64,000 nt of DNA. Source: Escarpia spicata (Eukaryota > Annelida > Polychaeta > Sabellida > Siboglinidae). Location of the stretch: positions 50,461,987-50,525,986 of the forward strand of contig OZ023213.1 of assembly GCA_963995525.1 (NCBI GenBank), read 5' to 3'. Both the position numbers and the translations under genes were made by a program. The notes under the pieces were generated by a model. The model was not told the DNA's origin. It made no database searches and was given only the letters and a program-made list of their open reading frames with translations. Below are positions 45,601 to 53,608 of this stretch, one piece after another; within the stretch, counting starts at the first letter, position 1; every line of letters begins with the position of its first letter.

Positions 45601-48001
45601 GACAACAACATTAGCTTATCAGTTTTATTAACAAATCATGATAGAAAGTGATCCTATAATTAATTGTGATTCTAAAACGTCATTATAGCTATGCTACCTG
45701 CATCTGAATCCCGAGAGATCTTTCTGGTTCTAGACCCATATTCTGAAGACTTACAAATTGTAAATAATGTTTTTTCAAGTGTGTGGATCCTGTATTTGAA
45801 TACATGAATCTGTTGAAATTTGCCGTGGTTCAGACTGTAAGGTATGCTTTGACAACTTGACCAAAAACGAAACTATTCACGGGGTGGAAGCATCAATTTT
45901 AGTTTTTAATTGTTGCATTTTTAGAAACAAAAGATAATTTACTATTGGTATGAATACAGTTTCAGATGCACATCTCAGAAATAGGTTTATGGTGCATATT
46001 TTGGATTGAATGGCATGTGATTTGAAATGTAAATATCTAACTTTAATGTTGATCGTTATGTTAAAAAATAATAAAATGTACACATCCCAGCACATGTAAC
46101 TTTACTTTTACTGTACACATGGCGTAATTATAGATATATATATGATAGAATTATTAATAAGTTTAAACTTTTTTTCTTGAAACTTAAATTCTTCGGGTTG
46201 GTAAATTCAACTACCCATAAATTTCCAACAAATTGACTTACGCGGATGACACTGATATCACTAGAAACCTGAAATATTGCTGTTTAATGTGATGCTCATG
46301 ACTCCATACTGCCAACATGTACCCAATGGTCTCAACTGTCTGGATGTGACATCTTTTGTAAGGCGAGTGATCGCTCTTGCTCCCTATCGCTCTTGCTCCC
46401 TACCGCTCTTGCTCCCTATCGCTCTTGCTCCCTATCGCTCTTGCTAATCACTCATCTAGGGAGAGGTTTATCACTGGCACTAATTGCTGGAATCGCTCAC
46501 TTCACTCACTGAGTCAAATGTATTATGAGCGTGTAACTTGTCAAGTTATGCCAGTGTCTGGCGTCAACCTGCTTGAATTAATTTACGCAATGGATACCGT
46601 CATGGCTAGCCTCGAAAATACGCCATGGTACGTCTGGGCAGTGGCGTGCCCAGACGGACAAACTCGAATGCCACCAAGCGGATAAAAACAAAACTAATAA
46701 ATTGCTTGCTAAAACTATTTGGCGTATTCTGTCTGGTGTTTTCCAACGTGAAGCACTGTGACCTGGTGTGTGTGTATGTTGCAGGTGACCCAGACTTCAA
46801 GCCGTACGTGAGTGCTGAGCCAGACGTGGGACAGTGTGAGATGATGGGTAATGAAGACTACATGGTGCTGGCGTGTGACGGTCTGTGGGACGTCATCACG
46901 TTTGACCACCTGGTGCACCTCGTGTATGACCACCTGCACTCAAAGAATGGCGACAAGTCAACAGTCGCCACCCACCTGATGGACGCTGCGATAGAAGAAG
47001 GCTCCTCAGACAACATCTCCATCATCGTTGTTTTCTTCCGAGATGACATCGCCAAGCCGAAGCCAAAGAAGAAAGAGGGCAGCACCGAGGAAAACGAAGC
47101 AGCGGCTGATGGCAACAACGATGGGAAAGACAGCGACAGTGATAAAAATGTTCCCGACGATAATCCGGCCCCCGATAACAATGACAAAAGTGGAAATAAA
47201 CCTGGTGGCGACAGTGAGAACCAGCAGGGTAACAACGGCGGTGATGAAAAGAAGTCTGGTGATGCAGACTCGGAACACGGAAAGTCTGCCGCCGGATACA
47301 TTGGTGAATTTAGCAGCAGTGGGAAAACGTCCGTGGACTGTAGTCGCAGTCGGACGTTGGTTGTTAATTCTGATGGACCACAATTAGACGTAGGATACTC
47401 CCATATAGATGACTCGATCCGAGTCTCAAACCCACAGACACAAGATGTTGACTTGATTAGCAAGAAGTTGTCAAGTGAAAATCTCCCCGGATGCAGCGGT
47501 GATATTGTCCAATCAGATTGTAAGGAACGGGAAACTGGGTCGGATGCGCCGCAATACCCCCACAGCATGTCACAGGTCAACGCCCTGCTGAACTCTGACC
47601 TCCAGAGTGACGTCAGCTCCACCGACATGCGTGTCATGTCGCAGAGTGCGAGTCGCTGTCTCAGGAACCGACGCGTCAAGCGACAGAAAGGCGCATCACG
47701 GCGGAAAAATGGTCGGCGAGCGGCGCGTGATAAGTCGACACGAGGTGGCAGCTCTAGTAGTAGTAGCAGCAGCGGCCGGACAGAGAACGCCGCCGCACCA
47801 CACAGAGCGCCCCCTGGTGTCAGCACCTCAAGTAAAGCGCCTTCTACCCACACGATGATGAACTTGAGTCTGACAGCTGATAACTTGTTCCTGGACGCTA
47901 GCAACGTGTTGACACGCTACACGCGTTGTCGGGCTCGTAGCCTTGGTAACTGGACGGTTGCCGTGGAGATTGAGAGTGCGTCGGCCATGTTTAATGACTA
48001 G
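18024..48001 (+). CDS. PPM1E: PP2C-family protein phosphatase 1E/1F (POPX-type)
   Basis: A Mg/Mn-dependent Ser/Thr phosphatase; the vertebrate relatives PPM1E and PPM1F dephosphorylate PAK and CaM kinases. Seven exons join in phase (18024-18214, 39925-40112, 40281-40480, 41938-42126, 43018-43161, 45087-45180, 46785-48001) to 2223 bases, 740 codons plus stop. All PP2C metal motifs are present: [43 protein letters not shown] and [12 protein letters not shown] (ends near residue 420). A long tail follows: acidic/Asn-rich to about residue 500, a basic cluster [19 protein letters not shown] near 630-650 that looks nuclear, a Ser run, then the end. The long basic tail favours PPM1E over PPM1F. The first ATG is at 18024; the ATG two codons on (ACCATGG) has a better Kozak context. 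Intron 1 is 21.7 kb. Confidence 0.95.
18795..18841. repeat. Perfect 47-bp palindrome with one-base centre
   Basis: Arms of 23 bases (18795-18817 and 18819-18841) are exact inverse complements around a single G at 18818. Each arm contains CATAGCGTCATAGCCACATA. It is in PPM1E intron 1 and could extrude a stable hairpin. Confidence 0.97.
18842..20189. other. PPM1E intron 1, no gene
   Basis: No exon with family match. Around 19330-19430 a loosely repeated motif TTTGAAACAGAATTTGCCTTTTT occurs two or three times. Confidence 0.4.
20195..20520. repeat. 24-bp array, degenerate
   Basis: Unit GATATCAGGAGGTAGAGTCAATGA, about 13 copies with frequent small changes; four central copies (20315-20410) are nearly identical (GATATCAAGAGGTAGAGTCA). 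In PPM1E intron 1. Confidence 0.92.
20893..20952. repeat. 51-bp satellite, unit left of the transposon
   Basis: One unit (AGATCTAGTCTTGTATGTGG ... GTGCTAGACC, then TA) of the array that continues at 22748 beyond the inserted transposon. Confidence 0.9.
20953..22747. mobile_element. TA-flanked DNA transposon, Tc1/mariner-superfamily type, non-autonomous
   Basis: Ends are inverted: CCGTAAATTCTGTATTTGTA at the left, inverse complement at the right with one mismatch in about 25 bases. TA stands on both sides. Subterminal AAAGCCGCACC repeats also face inward. Removing it restores the satellite unit CTAGACC-TA-GTCTTG, so the target duplication is TA. Inside, 21927-22076 and 22093-22215 are two diverged copies of a segment coding for an acidic end ([17 protein letters not shown] and [19 protein letters not shown]), possibly the tail of a lost transposase. 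Termini recall pogo/Tigger elements, from memory. Confidence 0.85.
22748..24993. repeat. 51-bp satellite array, about 44 copies
   Basis: Unit GATCTAGTCTTGTATGTGGT followed by GTAGTTTGAACACCACTGCC and ATCATGTGCTA. Variants: CTAGACC or CTAGATC, TGTATATGG, CAGGTGC, and a 50-bp form lacking one T in GTCTTG. One unit has CTACCCGGTAGTC near 24375. In PPM1E intron 1. Confidence 0.97.
24994..25855. other. PPM1E intron 1, no gene
   Basis: Nothing recognised on either strand. The last 70 bases are rich in AGTACTTGTACTT-type motifs, which continue beyond the LINE that follows. Confidence 0.4.
25861..26905 (-). mobile_element. 5'-truncated L2/CR1-like LINE with intact RT C-terminal half
   Basis: An open minus-strand frame ends at 26008. 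From about 26905 it reads [92 protein letters not shown] and [11 protein letters not shown], without stops. The YADD catalytic motif is kept. The 3' end is a TTATTA run at 25861-25878. Truncation falls inside the palm domain. Flanks share a rough GTACTTSAAGTT, possibly an imperfect target duplication. The lack of stops suggests a young insertion. Confidence 0.9.
27165..27350. mobile_element. MITE-like repeat, copy 1
   Basis: Begins GGCACCTCACTATTAAGGTCACC and ends GAGGTGACCGTAAAGTGAGGTT, an imperfect inverted pair. A second, more diverged copy is at 48735-48910. No coding content. Confidence 0.65.
27351..28329. other. PPM1E intron 1, no gene
   Basis: Nothing recognisable. The stretch 27470-27590 is GA-rich and might be a worn LINE tail, not provable by eye. 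Confidence 0.35.
28330..29045 (-). mobile_element. RTE-like LINE C-terminal fragment
   Basis: Minus strand gives [80 protein letters not shown] and [10 protein letters not shown], then after a frame change [14 protein letters not shown]. This is the part after the catalytic palm of an RTE-type element. Opposite strand to PPM1E. Confidence 0.9.
29046..30018. other. PPM1E intron 1, no gene
   Basis: Nothing recognisable on either strand. Confidence 0.35.
30050..30489 (-). pseudogene. hAT-like transposase N-terminal fragment
   Basis: Minus-strand frame from [20 protein letters not shown] through [20 protein letters not shown], then [40 protein letters not shown] and [13 protein letters not shown]. 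The short Cys-X2-Cys zinc-binding piece with ..CSSHFSI..GG..D..RH and the later ..EH..FL..DHF..L.K.MFPDS..A....CGRTK run is typical of hAT-derived proteins with a TTF-type zinc finger. Only about 140 residues are present and the catalytic part is missing, so it is a fragment. It sits in PPM1E intron 1. Confidence 0.7.
30490..33439. other. PPM1E intron 1, no gene
   Basis: AT-rich. At 30728-30772 TTAATTCTCTGGGTGGCAAT followed by CTTATTAAATC matches the 3' end of the CR1-like LINE at 56.7 kb (plus-strand copy). An ATAATAATAATAATGAACTT run near 31517 looks like a LINE 3' end on the minus strand. The rest is unassigned. Confidence 0.45.
33440..36305 (-). mobile_element. RTE-like LINE, near full length, frameshifted
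   Basis: Minus strand, 5' to 3': endonuclease start [20 protein letters not shown] and [11 protein letters not shown] (about 36110-35980); linker [20 protein letters not shown]; reverse transcriptase [89 protein letters not shown], and [12 protein letters not shown] near 34180; then [12 protein letters not shown] and [20 protein letters not shown]. The YADD motif is intact, but the frame changes at least five times, so it is dead. Antisense in PPM1E intron 1. Confidence 0.92.
36632..36664. repeat. (TA)n tract
   Basis: Nearly pure TATATA run with one TTTA interruption. Confidence 0.9.
36990..37775 (+). mobile_element. Helitron-like element, candidate 3' end
   Basis: Ends with a GC-rich hairpin-forming CCCGGGCAATGCCAGG, then TAACTTGGCTAG followed by T, the layout of a Helitron 3' terminus (short hairpin about 10 bases before CTRR, insertion before T). 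Within, TTCGTTCTCTGTTTGTTTGT and GGGCTGAAATTT-like text occurs twice (about 36999-37060 and 37509-37580). The left end (TC after A) was not fixed and no Rep/helicase is present, so a non-autonomous copy or a composite of two. Confidence 0.4.
37776..39107. other. PPM1E intron 1, no gene
   Basis: Nothing recognised on either strand. Confidence 0.35.
39108..39425 (+). mobile_element. tRNA-derived SINE, second copy, diverged
   Basis: Head GGGCCAGAGTGGTTAGAGTG (A box like), worn B box GCGTTCTAATATTC, central TGTAAATGAGTACCTGGC, tail AATATATGAACTCACCTA. Same order as the copy at 2985-3300, in opposite orientation. About 500 bases before PPM1E exon 2. Confidence 0.7.
39925..40112 (+). CDS. PPM1E: PPM1E exon 2
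   Basis: Acceptor GCACGCAG|GAAGTGT completes the Lys codon of exon 1. Encodes [20 protein letters not shown] then an acidic run ([12 protein letters not shown]). Donor GC|GTAAGC. Confidence 0.88.
40281..40480 (+). CDS. PPM1E: PPM1E exon 3 (first PP2C motif)
   Basis: Acceptor TTTTTCAG|ACCTC, donor AAG|GTTTGT. Contains [20 protein letters not shown], with the Glu-Asp pair that helps bind the metal pair. Confidence 0.93.
40672..41160. repeat. 48-bp minisatellite, about 10 copies
   Basis: Unit CTCCCATTCTCCCCTCTCAA followed by TCCCACCTGTTATCACATGATCCTGG. Pyrimidine-rich on the plus strand, in PPM1E intron 3. One unit is shortened near 41008. Same period as the intron 4 array of RAD51C but unrelated in sequence. 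Confidence 0.95.
41604..41792. repeat. CCATCCACCCACTCAC-type microsatellite
   Basis: Alternating CCATCCA and CCCACTCA blocks, with an irregular 12/16-bp rhythm. It ends 145 bases before the acceptor of PPM1E exon 4. Confidence 0.95.
41938..42126 (+). CDS. PPM1E: PPM1E exon 4 (DGHGG motif)
   Basis: Acceptor CTGTAG|GACACT, donor GAG|GTGAAG, phase 0 both sides, 63 codons. Contains [15 protein letters not shown], the signature of the family. Confidence 0.95.
42127..43017. other. PPM1E intron 4
   Basis: No element recognised. AT-rich with no open coding stretch of note. Confidence 0.4.
43018..43161 (+). CDS. PPM1E: PPM1E exon 5
   Basis: Acceptor ATTGCAG|AAGCTG, donor GAG|GTGTGT. Encodes [23 protein letters not shown] and MQPHKPERE. 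Confidence 0.95.
43391..43830. repeat. 49-bp minisatellite, nine copies, very uniform
   Basis: Unit GTTTATAATAGATTTAGAGT followed by AGGAATGTAAGTTTTAAAGTAATAGGAAC. Copies differ by one or two bases (GGAAC or GGAAG; TGTAAG or TGCAAG). In PPM1E intron 5. Confidence 0.96.
44299..44371 (+). mobile_element. CR1-like LINE 3' end, isolated copy
   Basis: GATAAGCCAAAGGGCTTTTG, CCACCTGCCACCTAGAG and TTAATTCTCTGGGTGGCAAT match the last bases of the CR1-like LINE at 56.7 kb (there on the minus strand), ending CTTGTTAAATC. Coding part upstream not readable. Confidence 0.75.
44372..45086. other. PPM1E intron 5, right part
   Basis: No element recognised. Confidence 0.35.
45087..45180 (+). CDS. PPM1E: PPM1E exon 6
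   Basis: Acceptor TTGTAG|GATGAG, donor TAG|GTACGT (phase 1). Encodes [25 protein letters not shown]. Confidence 0.95.
45181..46370. other. PPM1E intron 6, left part
   Basis: No element recognised. The minus-strand ORF at 45059-45508 covers exon 6 antisense and is a shadow. Confidence 0.4.
46371..46446. repeat. 16-bp array, about five copies
   Basis: Unit CGCTCTTGCTCCCTAT, one copy with CTAC. In PPM1E intron 6. Confidence 0.93.
46785..48001 (+). CDS. PPM1E: PPM1E exon 7 (catalytic end and long tail)
   Basis: Acceptor GTTGCAG|GTGACCC completes the AIGD motif. Encodes the last catalytic Asp residues ([14 protein letters not shown]) and about 320 tail residues with acidic, basic and Ser-rich parts. 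Stop TAG at 47999-48001. Confidence 0.95.
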
Positions 48002-48734
48002 AATGTAAGTTTCTGCCACCTGGACCCAGGGCGTAGGTTGGGAACGATTAGGCCCAGCACGTAGGTCATGTATAACCTATGACACGGTAGCTCGTCTGTG
48101 ACTATGTCTTACATAGTTGTCATGAAACTATCGCATAAACTACACAATTATGCAGTCAAAATTAAGCAAGAATTAACAGTAGTGGTGCGGCTGTGTATAC
48201 TGTAGCATAACACACTTTCCAAAGGTTCCCAATCTAACGATCAAAGTCGATTCTTTCCATCATTTCAACAAGGAAGAGGCACTCTTGTTAAAAACCGACC
48301 GTGCGTTGCACTTACCTATATACAGGGTATACAGAGTATGCACTACTATAATGAACACGAGTTGCAGAGTTTTGCCGTGTCAGTAGGGTGTGAGTACGCT
48401 ATAAACACACAGACTATTCGGTCTTTCAGAATAATAATTATTTGTGTTTCTGCATACCCAGCTGACCCTATTAAACATATAAGTTAGACATGCCAGGGAA
48501 AAACATTGTTTACTTGCAGTGCTGTGTACACCCAAGCACAAGGAAGAACAAATGTTTTGCAACGTCTCGACCTGTCAAAATATCTTACATTTTTCCATGT
48601 TGTTGGTCTGACGAAATTGTGGCCGACGTCTTACAAAAGAACCAATTGGAATATCTACCTTCCATAAACTATGTCCAGCACACAAATCTGCCCTGTCTAA
48701 TCTAAAAGTTGATGGCATACAGCGGAATCTTGCG
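48002..48734. other. PPM1E 3' flank
   Basis: Likely 3' untranslated region and flank. No AATAAA near the stop was found that stands out; the first clear ones are near 50005 and 50478. Confidence 0.4.
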
Positions 48735-48910
48735 ATGAAGGTCACCCTCGGAACTGGGCCCACTGACGTGAATGGTGAGCTGACCGTCTTACTATTAGTG
48801 GGATTTATTTCTAATACTTTACTGATATAGAAATAATTTGGGATGGTTCCAGGGTGACCGTAGTTACGAAGCTCTATTAGTGAGGTGACCGTAATTGGGA
48901 ACAATTATTA
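48735..48910. mobile_element. MITE-like repeat, copy 2
   Basis: Shares GAAGGTCACCCTCGGAACTGG, the ACTTTACTGATATAGAAATAAT middle and GAGGTGACCGTAA with the copy at 27165-27350, same orientation. Confidence 0.6.
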
Positions 48911-49149
48911 TACCGAGACGTCTTAGGGGAGATGAAGTCTGTTTCATCCTCTGTAATCGACTGTTTCAGTTCAGTGAACTTATTTCTGGTTTGTTTCAAC
49001 TTCTTGTATTGTAGTCTTGAAGGAGCCCGTTATACCTTGTGGGCCTGTGAACATATCAGTGACCTCTGAACTCTGGCATGGTGGCCAAGGTTTAACAGTG
49101 TTCTTTGAAACCAAGGCCTAATAGTTTGGTTCACTTGCTTGTATATAGC

Positions 49150-49270
49150 GAATGTTTCATCGAGATGTCGAGATGGTGTATGATTGAACAGGTCTGCCAG
49201 AGGCTTAAGTGTAAAGTGCTTTGAATAGTCCTGGATACTGAGCTTTATAAGAAGTTGCCTTTACATATTA
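49150..49270 (+). mobile_element. SINE tail fragment, third copy
   Basis: TGATTGAACAGGTCTGCCAG, GTGTAAAGTGCTTTGAATAG and GCTTTATAAGAAGTTGCCTT match the tail of the SINE at 2985-3300. Head missing. Confidence 0.65.
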
Positions 49271-51910
49271 TATGTAAGTGTATCTATATACATGTGTATA
49301 TATATAATACTAGATAATGTACACATGAGCGTGTATGCCGTGTGACCACAGACAAGGTTCTTGCGCAACATTTATTTTGTAATGTTCCAATGCAACTTGT
49401 TTGTACACACGGTTGTTGTGACACCAGTTCAACTCATTGTGGAAGCATTCAGTCACGCTGCCCTCAATACACAAAACCTGCTCTTTGTATAATTGTTTCA
49501 ATGGCATTCCGTCAGTCACTGTATACTGCAGTTAACCACACGAATGGGAACTGCACAGAATTGCTATTTATAAGTAGCAGCAGCAACACAGGGTTTGAAC
49601 AAATCCCGATGTTATCAGTTTGCCTTTATGTTACATAAGTGATAAGCTGAATACTTCCCATAGCTACTAGAACAGTCCTATGGACTGGACAGTGCACCAT
49701 ATAAGTGGAGAAATGTGTCTTTGAATACTAAGTAATCTCACGCACCCATCATCAACCCTGGTGTTGGTCTCACATGATTGATGTATTCCTATGCCAATTT
49801 TGGCTCAACTTTCGGTGAAGATTTGTATGAGTGAATGATACAAGACTTGAGCACTGCATGTTGCATCCTGCTAGTGTAAGCTGTCGCTGCACAGGGACTT
49901 ACTGACATAGGCGGATGATGGTGTGATAACATGAACACGCATCTCTCACGGCACACTAATGTATAGATGGAAACGCTACAAATATATTTCTGTTTTGATT
50001 TTCAATAAATGCAATGAACATGTTTGTTTGGGAATGTCTTGGAAAGTGTTGTTTTTTTAACCCAACAAAAATACTTTGTTGTTATAAAGGAAGAGCTGTA
50101 CAGATCTTCGAGCTGGTAAAACAAATATTTGTTTTGTCACGGCAACAACAGTGTCATTATCACATGGTAAACTACGTTATGGTTGTTTTTTTAGCCTGTC
50201 AAAAATGAAGATTCATTTATTTTATATTAAATTTCACTAATATAGCATTACATGTAAATATGTACGGAAACTAAACTAAATACATGATCGCAGCATATCT
50301 GTAATGTTACAGTCAAACATAGGGGTCAATGGTTTTCTTGAGTAAACCGCTGGTGCAATTCTCTTTATTGTAAATGTAAATCACTTTGGTGCACCAGCTT
50401 GTCTGTGCCCAGCAGTGCTGTTTAAGTCTTCAATACAAATTTAATTTAAGAATGGTTGCATGTATAACCAGGGGGAATAAATGCTGAGATGATGTGCAGC
50501 GAATACAAACCATGTTTTGTAGAGGTCATAAAGCTGTCATTATCAGTCCCAATCTGATACCATAAAGCACTTCTTCAGTGGGAGATTTCTTCTGAAATGT
50601 CAGGATCACCAATCGTAATGTTGTCTACACAATACTATATCAAGCACTGAGCACCGATTATGATGTTTTTATGTTATATAAAAAACAGAACATAGTTTTG
50701 TTATACAATGCATACATTATGCATGACTCCGGAGCCACATGCGGCTCCACACATGACTGCACAGCACAATGGCTTCCATGGCTAAGGAGACACTAGTATG
50801 ACATATCCATACATACAGGTTACTATTACCATGCGATGGACAATAGCAGGTGATATGATACAATTTTACCTTATTTTTTAAATTCTACTAAAAATGTACT
50901 TAGATTACAGATTCCCGGGAAAAGAAACAATGTAAATTTTGAAAATGTTATCAACACCTTGATACACGAAAAATGGAACACTTGTAAAAACTGGGAGTGA
51001 AACATTTTCCTTCCCAAAATAATATTTTCCCTATATGATGTAGTATAGGGTTGAAAGTGTACCAAAGTAATAAGTAGAAGATAACTTATTGCCTGGTGTT
51101 TGTTACATATCTAGGATGATGAAAAAGATCCTTCACATTTTTGTTTTATGTCTGTAGGACTAGATTTTTAAATTTATGCAAATAGTGCCATTTTTCTGCC
51201 CAAAGGATGGATTGGGTCTTACTGAGTAAAAAATATACTAAATTTTTTTACCGTTTCATACCTCCATTACCATGGTAAAAAAAATATGTCTGCCATTCAC
51301 AGTGTAATAGACGTGAAATTTTGAAGGACGGAATAGATTAATTAGTTTGTTAACTGCAACTCGCTGATTAATAATTTTTGGTAAATTGCAAATGTGTCAA
51401 GCACTGCACATAGCATATTTGTTGGTATTGTTCTCCTTATTTGGAAAATAGTGTGTGACAGACGAGACATAAGGGGATGGAATTTTCTATGACTTATAAT
51501 GTTTGTTAATTTGTTTTCTATAAATCAACTGAGGATGGGTTCTGTGGCAGAAAAATATGTGTTTAATGTTCGAGTGTTTAAAACTCGAGTATGCCTACAG
51601 TCTACTACTGTCTTTTGAAAAACAATGTCAGGTTCTCACGTAAATAACTCGGCAATGGGTGGAAGTAGAGTTAGTTTTTTTCACCCAAATATACCTTGGG
51701 TATGTAATCAAGATAACAAAAAAGGAGGCCTCCATATATCCCTGTAATTTTTGTTTTTAGCTTTGAAATACTGTCGTCAAACGTTTTTACATTAATATAC
51801 CTACCGTAGTATCCCCAATAGACGCGCAGTGCGCGAGTGTAACGGCTTGGGTGCGCGTCTATTGATTTATCATAAGACATACGTAGCACAAGCTGCCAGC
51901 GGTGGACGAA
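49271..51910. other. Intergenic, no gene
   Basis: AT-rich, no family match on either strand. Short ORFs only (under 100 codons). Confidence 0.4.
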
Positions 51911-52225
51911 CAATAATAGTAAATAGGGCATTAATTACGTATATCCGGGTAAAAACTTGCTCAAAGGCGCAACAACAAAGAAAAATATAGAACAAGATAA
52001 ATTTAGAAGATAAAGCCAATTAAATAAGTTAAATTTTAAACGAAATTGATTTAATCTGTCACCATGATGCACCTTTTCTAAAAAAAGTTTCAATGGGATG
52101 GTGGACACATCCATCTCGATGAGATAACCGTTACCAACCTAACGACATAGACCCTTCCCCTTACAAATAACGTGGACCCCCCACTGTAATAATACGTTTA
52201 ATAGTATAATTGTTAGTATAATAAC
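51911..52225. repeat. Dispersed repeat A, copy 1
   Basis: About 310 bases closely matching 60459-60769 in the same orientation, from AATAATAGTAAATAGGGCAT through CGACATAGACCCTTCCCCTT to TTGTTAGTATAATAAC. Differences are scattered changes and small indels. No coding content; family unknown. Confidence 0.92.
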
Positions 52226-52289
52226 TTAGTTAACCATATAAACCGTGTGTGTGATTATTTGTTAACAAACCCGCTGTTCAATGCGCACA

Positions 52290-52470
52290 CTTTTACAAGG
52301 ACGTCACGTCCCGACCGGGAATATGGACTTATCACGATTTCATATCGAAACTACGTCGAGACCGCCTTAAGCCACATATGGTATCAACAAACACGTACAC
52401 CACCGTCTGGGGGAATTGACAAGTCAAGTTACCCGTCCAGCAGATAACATCATACAACAACTGCAGTTAC
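52290..52470. repeat. Dispersed repeat B, copy 1
   Basis: Matches 56328-56515 directly, including CGTCCCGACCGGGAATATGG, ACTACGTCGAG and CACCACCGTCTGGGGGAATT. Unknown family. Confidence 0.92.
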
Positions 52471-53399
52471 GTTGTAGGCCCCTATAAATATTAGTAATGT
52501 GTCGTGCCGCGTATATAGAATTAGTTACAAACACGGATCCAAGGGGGGTAGGGGTTTAGTTGAACTTATTCGGATCCAGGATGTGTGTGGTACACTCCCC
52601 GTTTTGACCTCAAGAGGAGGGGTGCAGTTGACAGTTTTCGATGAACCTCAAAGGGCTGCGGTTGGAGGTTTTTTGTGAACCACAAGGGGGTGACGGGTGG
52701 TTTGTCTCCAATTGATCAAATCCTAAATCCACACCCTGGCAGATATGTTGTAAAGAGTGAAATCACAATTAATGTTGGCAAGTATTTCACATAACAAATA
52801 ATGTATTAGTCTAACGTAGGCCTACACACATGGCGGTTTCCTGTAAAGTGCCTCATTCAGTAGATATGCGTAGTGGTAGTGTTTTGGTAACACGATCGAG
52901 AATTAGCGTACGAGTGTGGTATGAAACACCTTAGCAAAGATTTGCTGTACCCAAAAGAGATAACAAGGTCCTAACATGAATTTTTCCAGAAGCCTCCCGC
53001 GACATTGAAGCCATTCGAAAATTTGCAACTCAAACTGCACCCCCCGCCCGTTAACGCTCTCTAAAAGTTTCACCCTGCACCTCCTCGAGTTTCACAAAAA
53101 GCCTCCTACTTCACTCCCACTTGCACACCTCGAGAAGAACTCTTTCCCTCGAGCTTTCCCTCAACTGGGGGGTGGGGTGCGTACGCACTCATCGTAACAT
53201 TCTTAGCTTACGGGACTGCTACACAGACAGGCGTGTCTTTCGTACAAAGTATGTAGATCAACATGTTTGAATATTGCTGCCTAAACTTCGAACCCGAATA
53301 CGTGGTAAGGTTAGTTAAGATATTGAGATTGGTATGAACGATTTAAGACTTACATGCGCTATGTTATCTTCGGAGACCTTTACGCGCATTTTCATTTGC
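52471..53399. other. Intergenic with repeat pieces
   Basis: 52605-52690 holds three degenerate units related to the 33-bp array at 61.2 kb (GGGGTGCAGTTG..., then GAACCTCAAAGG). 53172-53183 is the palindrome GTGCGTACGCAC, seen again near 61141. 53212-53258 matches 60772-60816 (ACGGGACTGCTACACAG ... TCTTTCGTACAAAGTATGTA). No gene. Confidence 0.6.
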
Positions 53400-53552
53400 A
53401 GGTCCCACTCTCTGGAACTCTCTTCCACTAGAGCTAAGAAGCCAACGTGACTCTGGACGTTTTAGGAGAGACCTGAAAACAGTTCTCTTTAATCAGGCTT
53501 TTTCGTAATTTATTGTATTTTTAAATACATACATGTACATCTTAATGTTATA
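53400..53552 (+). mobile_element. L2-like LINE 3' end, part 1
   Basis: Encodes GPTLWNSLPLELRSQRDSGR and FRRDLKTVLFNQAF-stop, the C-terminal end of an L2/CR1-type reverse transcriptase, then 3' untranslated text. It is cut by the pogo-like element at 53555. Confidence 0.75.
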
Positions 53553-53608
53553 TAGAGTAGGGTGGGGCATAGCGCCCTGGGTAACACATATCGTAATAAC
53601 GGTTGGCT

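Noticed and set aside
46858..47904. 348-codon minus-strand ORF
   Set aside because: Antisense shadow of PPM1E exon 7, whose GC-richer coding leaves few stops on the other strand.
5240..48001. A linked repair-signalling operon-like unit
   Set aside because: The genes are divergent, 6.5 kb apart, and in an animal genome; conserved neighbourhood does not show joint function.
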